Positions 33,928 to 36,869 of a stretch of DNA of 36,869 nt are shown here, piece by piece. Positions within the stretch are counted from its first letter, which is position 1; every line of letters begins with the position of its first letter. A program made the translations under genes and the position numbers. Under the pieces are notes generated by a model. That model saw nothing but the letters and a program-made list of their open reading frames with translations. It made no database searches and was not told the DNA's origin. Source of the stretch: an uncultured Clostridia bacterium (GTDB taxonomy: Bacteria > Bacillota > Clostridia > TANB77 > CAG-508). The stretch is taken from contig CANQZP010000003.1 of NCBI GenBank assembly GCA_947628395.1, positions 1-36,869 of the forward strand, written 5' to 3'.

Positions 33928-34878
33928 ATGACTTTAGATATTATTAAAGAAGAGATAGAAAAGGCAAATAGTATTGTCGTTTTAGCTCATGAAAACCCTG
34001 ATGGAGATGCCATAGGTAGCATTTTAGCTACATATATTTTATTAAAAGAGATGGGAAAAGATGTTGATTGTGTAACTTCAGTTTTTCCTAGGACATATAG
34101 TTTTTTACCTCATGCTGAAGAGACTATAAGAGAGGGAAGAGATGAAAAGTATGATTTAGCTATTGCTTTAGATTGCTCTGAAATAAAGAGATTGGATGAT
34201 CCTAATAATAGTTTTGAAAAGGCAAAGGTAAAAGTTAATATTGATCATCATATTGCAAATAGTATGTTTGGTGATTATAATTTTGTAGATCCAGTTTCAC
34301 CTGCTTGTTGTCAAATTTTAACTATGATTTTGGAATATATGAAAATTGATATCACTAAAGAAATTGCTACTTGTCTTCTTACTGGTATTATTACTGATAC
34401 TGGTGGGTTTAGATATGAAGGTGTATCTTCTGATACTTTTGAATATGTTTCTCAATTTCTAGAAAAGGGAGTTAATTTATCTAAAATATATAAACAATCA
34501 ATGCAATGTATTTCTAGACCTAGATTTGAGATTAGAAAACTAGCTCAAGATAGATTAGAATTTTTAGAAGATGGTAAGATTGCATATACATATATAACAA
34601 AAGAAGATATGGAAAGTTTTGGTGTTTTGCAGAGCGAGTTAGATGGTATTGTTGAAAATGGTAGGGATATAGAAGGTGTTGAGGTTTCTATTTTCCTTTA
34701 TGAGACTGATAAGGGATATAAGGCTTCTCTTCGTTCGAATGATTATGTGAATGTAGCTGATATTTGTTTGTTGTTTAATGGTGGTGGACATATTAAGGCT
34801 GCTGGGGCGACTTTGCCATATTCTTTAGAGGAGGCAAAGGAGAGAATTGTTTCTCAAACAAAAAATTTTTTGAAATAG
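33928..34878 (+). CDS. nrnA: NrnA-like DHH phosphoesterase (nanoRNase/pAp phosphatase)
   Basis: 316 residues. DHH motifs are HENPDGDAIGS, DLAIALDCSE and NIDHHIANSMFGD. The C-terminal DHHA1 domain has ASLRSNDYVNV and FNGGGHIKAAGATL. It degrades short oligonucleotides and dephosphorylates pAp, and is usual between rbfA and truB in Firmicutes. The start ATG 33928 is 9 bases after AAAGGA; an in-frame TTG at 33922 is too close to that site. Confidence 0.92.
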   Translation: MTLDIIKEEIEKANSIVVLAHENPDGDAIGSILATYILLKEMGKDVDCVTSVFPRTYSFLPHAEETIREGRDEKYDLAIALDCSEIKRLDDPNNSFEKAKVKVNIDHHIANSMFGDYNFVDPVSPACCQILTMILEYMKIDITKEIATCLLTGIITDTGGFRYEGVSSDTFEYVSQFLEKGVNLSKIYKQSMQCISRPRFEIRKLAQDRLEFLEDGKIAYTYITKEDMESFGVLQSELDGIVENGRDIEGVEVSIFLYETDKGYKASLRSNDYVNVADICLLFNGGGHIKAAGATLPYSLEEAKERIVSQTKNFLK

Positions 34879-34892
34879 ATTTTAATTTAGTA

Positions 34893-35087
34893 GTACAATA
34901 ATTGATTTTTAAATAGCCGCGTAAGCAACCAAACGAGACCGATAGGTCGAGTGCGATGTGGAGCAAATTACAGATATTTTTGTATTTCGCACTTTCTTCG
35001 AAGCCCGGGCGATTAATAATCGCCCCTACCAAATACTTTTAATCTGAAAGTTGCGACAGCAAAGCTATAAAAAATCAATTATTATAC
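34893..35087. repeat. 195-base hairpin/MITE-like element, copy 2
   Basis: Left end GTACAATAATTGATTTTTAA, right end AAAAAATCAATTATTATAC. The same inner pairs as copy 1 are present (TTACAGATATTTTTGTATTT against AAATACTTTTAATCTGAAAG) with a GGGCGATTAATAATCGCCCC core. It differs in the left-middle block, GAGACCGATAGGTCGAGTGC, which copy 1 replaces by GAGGCTTTTAAAAGCCGAGT and which the composite at 17460 shares. It separates nrnA from truB inside an otherwise tight operon. Confidence 0.8.
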
Positions 35088-35178
35088 TGCTTTTTTAGAA
35101 TATATCCTTTTAATTTAAATAGATATTGTTTGAGAGAGTTATATTTTCATCAATTTATTATATATCGAAGGTATTTAT

Positions 35179-36040
35179 ATGGATGGGATGATTTTAGTTA
35201 ATAAGGAAAAAGGTATTTCTTCTTTTGGAGTAGTTTCTAAAATTAGAAAATTATATGGAATAAAGAAAGTTCGGACATACTGGTACACTTGACCCAGAAG
35301 CTGAAGGGGTTCTACCTGTTTTAATTGGACAAGCTACGAAGCTTTCTAAATATTTTGTTGAGCATGATAAAAAGTATAGGGCAGTTTTGAGATTGGGAAT
35401 AAAAACTGATACTGGTGATAGTGAAGGAAAAGTTTTAGAAAAAGATAATTTTATTTTAGATTTAGAAAAGATAGAAGATTATAAAAGAGTATTTAATTCA
35501 TTTAAAGGTAAACAAATGCAATTACCTCCTATGTATTCTGCTTTGAAAGTTAATGGAAAAAAGTTATATGAATATGCAAGAGATGGAATTGAAGTTGAAC
35601 GTCATGAAAGAGAGATAGAAGTTTATAGTATTGATATTTTAAAAGTGCTTGAGAATAGTATTGAATTTGAAGTAGAGTGTTCTAAGGGTACATATATCAG
35701 AACTTTATGTGAGAGTATTGCTGAAAGACTTGGAACTATTGGCTTTATGGAGAGTTTGATAAGAACTAAAGTTGATAATTTTAGTATTAATGATAGTTTT
35801 ACTTTAGAAGAAATTGAAAATAGTGGAGATAGGGAAAAGTGTGTAATTAGTATAGAAAAATTATTTGAAAATAGTGATAAGATATATTTAAATGAAAGTA
35901 AACTTAAGTTGTTTATAAATGGAGGAAGATTAAAGACTGATTTTATAGATGGTTTATATAGAGTTTATTTTGAAGATAAATTTATTGGTTTAGGAAATGT
36001 AAAGGATAATATTCTAAAAAGAGATATTGTTTTGGAGTAA
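35179..36040 (+). CDS. truB: tRNA pseudouridine-55 synthase TruB; +1 frameshift at CGG 35272
   Basis: 286 residues after skipping C35272. The N-terminus MILVNKEKGISSFGVVSKIR joins across the shift to KKV-GHTGTLDPEAEGVLPVLIGQ, the invariant TruB motif with the catalytic aspartate in TLDP. KKYRAVLRLG-type DKKYRAVLRLGIKTDTGD, PPMYSALKVNGKKLYEYAR and CSKGTYIRTLCESI follow. Unshifted reading ends after 37 residues (TGA), before the catalytic residue. It modifies U55 in the T-loop of tRNAs. ATG 35179 has GAAGG 7 bases upstream; ATG 35188 is the alternative. Confidence 0.92.
35272..35275 (+). other. +1 recoding site CGGA in truB
   Basis: Context AAG AAA GTT CGG A. Dropping the C gives V-G-H-T-G-T-L-D-P, universally conserved in TruB. 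The zero frame stops six codons later. Confidence 0.9.
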
Positions 36041-36110
36041 ATAAAATTTAGTAATCAAGCCCATTTTATATTGATTTTTCATATTATATATCAAAAAGGA
36101 GAGTGTATAG

Positions 36111-36680
36111 ATGGAAAATCAAGAAAATTTGGATGTTAGAAGATATTTATATAGGTTTGATGAGATTTTAAATCAGATGGAAAGAAAAATGTTATCTGCT
36201 ATTTTTACTGGTAATATAACTTTAGATTTTATAAAGTGTATGATACCTCATCATCAGGCTGCTATTTATATGTGCCAAAATTTATTGGAATTTACGAGTT
36301 ATGAACCCCTTAAAGAGATTGCTAGGGGAATAGTTAGAATGCAGACAAGAGGAATTGAACAGATGAGTAATATTGCGAGAACTACATCTGGTTTTAAAAA
36401 TTCGGCTATAGATGTAAATAATTACATTAATAATTATTTAGAGATTACAAGAAATATGGTTTGGAATATGAAAAATAGTGATAGGGGAATGGATATTAAT
36501 TTGGATTTTGTGAGTGAAATGATTCCTCATCATGAAGGTGCAATTGCTATGTGTAATAATTTACTTAAATATAATATTGATCCAAGATTAAGGAGTGTTG
36601 CTAAAACGATTATCGAGGAACAAAGTCGAGGTGTAGAAGAATTAGAAAAGATAAGAGCAGATTTATCGAGTGTTTCTTAA
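36111..36680 (+). CDS. DUF305-family protein with two PHH motifs
   Basis: 189 residues with two similar halves: DFIKCMIPHHQAAIYMCQNL and DFVSEMIPHHEGAIAMCNNL, each followed by an R-G-I/V-E-Q/E helix (TRGIEQM, SRGVEEL). This is the DUF305/ferritin-like helix-pair pattern, where the paired histidines may bind metal. Most relatives are exported, but no signal peptide or lipobox is present here, so it is probably cytoplasmic. AAAGGAGAG precedes ATG 36111. It is not obviously part of the truB operon (70-base gap). The true role is unknown. Confidence 0.8.
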   Translation: MENQENLDVRRYLYRFDEILNQMERKMLSAIFTGNITLDFIKCMIPHHQAAIYMCQNLLEFTSYEPLKEIARGIVRMQTRGIEQMSNIARTTSGFKNSAIDVNNYINNYLEITRNMVWNMKNSDRGMDINLDFVSEMIPHHEGAIAMCNNLLKYNIDPRLRSVAKTIIEEQSRGVEELEKIRADLSSVS

Positions 36681-36719
36681 GTTCTATATTATTTATGAAA
36701 TAAGAAAGGCATTTTGCCT

Positions 36720-36742
36720 TGTAGGGGCGATTTTAATCGCCC
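36720..36742 (+). repeat. Short palindromic repeat, GATTTTAATC subtype, copy 2
   Basis: TGTAGGGGCGATTTTAATCG then CCC with the left flank AAGGCATTTTGCCT, matching 1516-1536. The remaining bases to the window end contain GTGGCTTCGCCACATGTCAC, a small hairpin, and no gene. Confidence 0.7.
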
Positions 36743-36869
36743 GTTTCTTTGAAGTAAGAGTAAAATATATGTCGCTCTCTTTGCTTTAGCAAATAAGAAA
36801 AGTGGCTTCGCCACATGTCACTCGCTTCGCTCGGACGAATCAAGGTAACTTAACCTTGTTGTATAGGAA

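Noticed and set aside
1385..35275. The frame breaks as sequencing or assembly errors, or as independent pseudogenes
   Set aside because: Six errors would not all be a C placed exactly in frame before GGN, and the downstream parts remain fully conserved, including catalytic motifs. Single errors here would usually sit in A or T homopolymers.
1385..35275. CGG as a reassigned sense codon (for example Trp or Gln, as reported in other Bacillota)
   Set aside because: Reassignment does not change frame, and the frame is wrong after CGG in at least five of six genes.
1385..35275. P-site slippage as in prfB
   Set aside because: The six P-site codons are different and mostly do not re-pair in the +1 frame; no Shine-Dalgarno-like stimulator or stop codon in the A site is seen at the shift.

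Overview
The window is about 37 kb of very AT-rich DNA from a low-GC Bacillota, most likely an uncultured gut-type member of the Clostridia. The reasons are strong AGGAGG ribosome sites, several TTG starts, AT-biased codons, a T-box in front of ileS, a clostridial nusA-infB-truB operon, a SpoVB/MurJ-like flippase and a DUF1189 gene. The species cannot be fixed from the sequence alone.

Layout. 1-2800: a prepilin-like protein with a C-terminal formylglycine-enzyme/C-lectin-like domain whose GC-richer last 120 bases look like the variable region of a diversity-generating retroelement, then an Rpn-type PD-(D/E)XK nuclease with a damaged start. 2816-7597: RNA-related genes (YlmH-like S4 protein, RluD and RluB pseudouridine synthases, a two-S1-domain protein) and one large membrane protein. 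7621-11121: a probable replication-relaxation protein facing a VirD4/TraG-like coupling ATPase, with a structured convergent spacer between them. 11345-13920: a lipid flippase, HU, and a reverse-strand orphan gene with foreign codon use. 14050-19948: T-box-ileS, secG, rnr. 20425-28164: five-gene envelope cluster (class A PBP, cysS, FemAB-like, DUF1189, ftsH). 28445-36040: rimP-nusA-ylxR-ylxQ-infB-rbfA-nrnA-truB. 36111-36680: a DUF305 protein.

Main discovery. Six genes cannot be read in one frame: the prepilin/FGE protein, ylmH, the membrane protein at 3717, rluB, the S1 protein and truB. In every one, the break falls exactly at an in-frame CGG codon, and skipping the C (NNN C GGN) restores the frame and puts glycine where conserved motifs want it (RGGSF, VGRLD, VGHTGTLD). 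Reading all of the roughly 10,900 codons by eye, I find CGG in frame only at these six sites, plus once in the foreign-looking orphan gene at 13561-13920. CGA, CGC and CGT are used normally. The simplest reading is that this lineage has no normal decoding of CGG, and that CGGN is decoded as a +1 frameshift yielding glycine. This would be a codon-determined recoding rule acting across the genome, not one programmed site.

The window is also rich in short palindromic repeats (TGTAGGGGCGG...CCGCCC family, about 26 bp). Two coding regions carry them translated in the same frame (R-A-D/E-T-S-P-A-P-T). Larger hairpin elements of about 190-200 bp also occur in the spacers.
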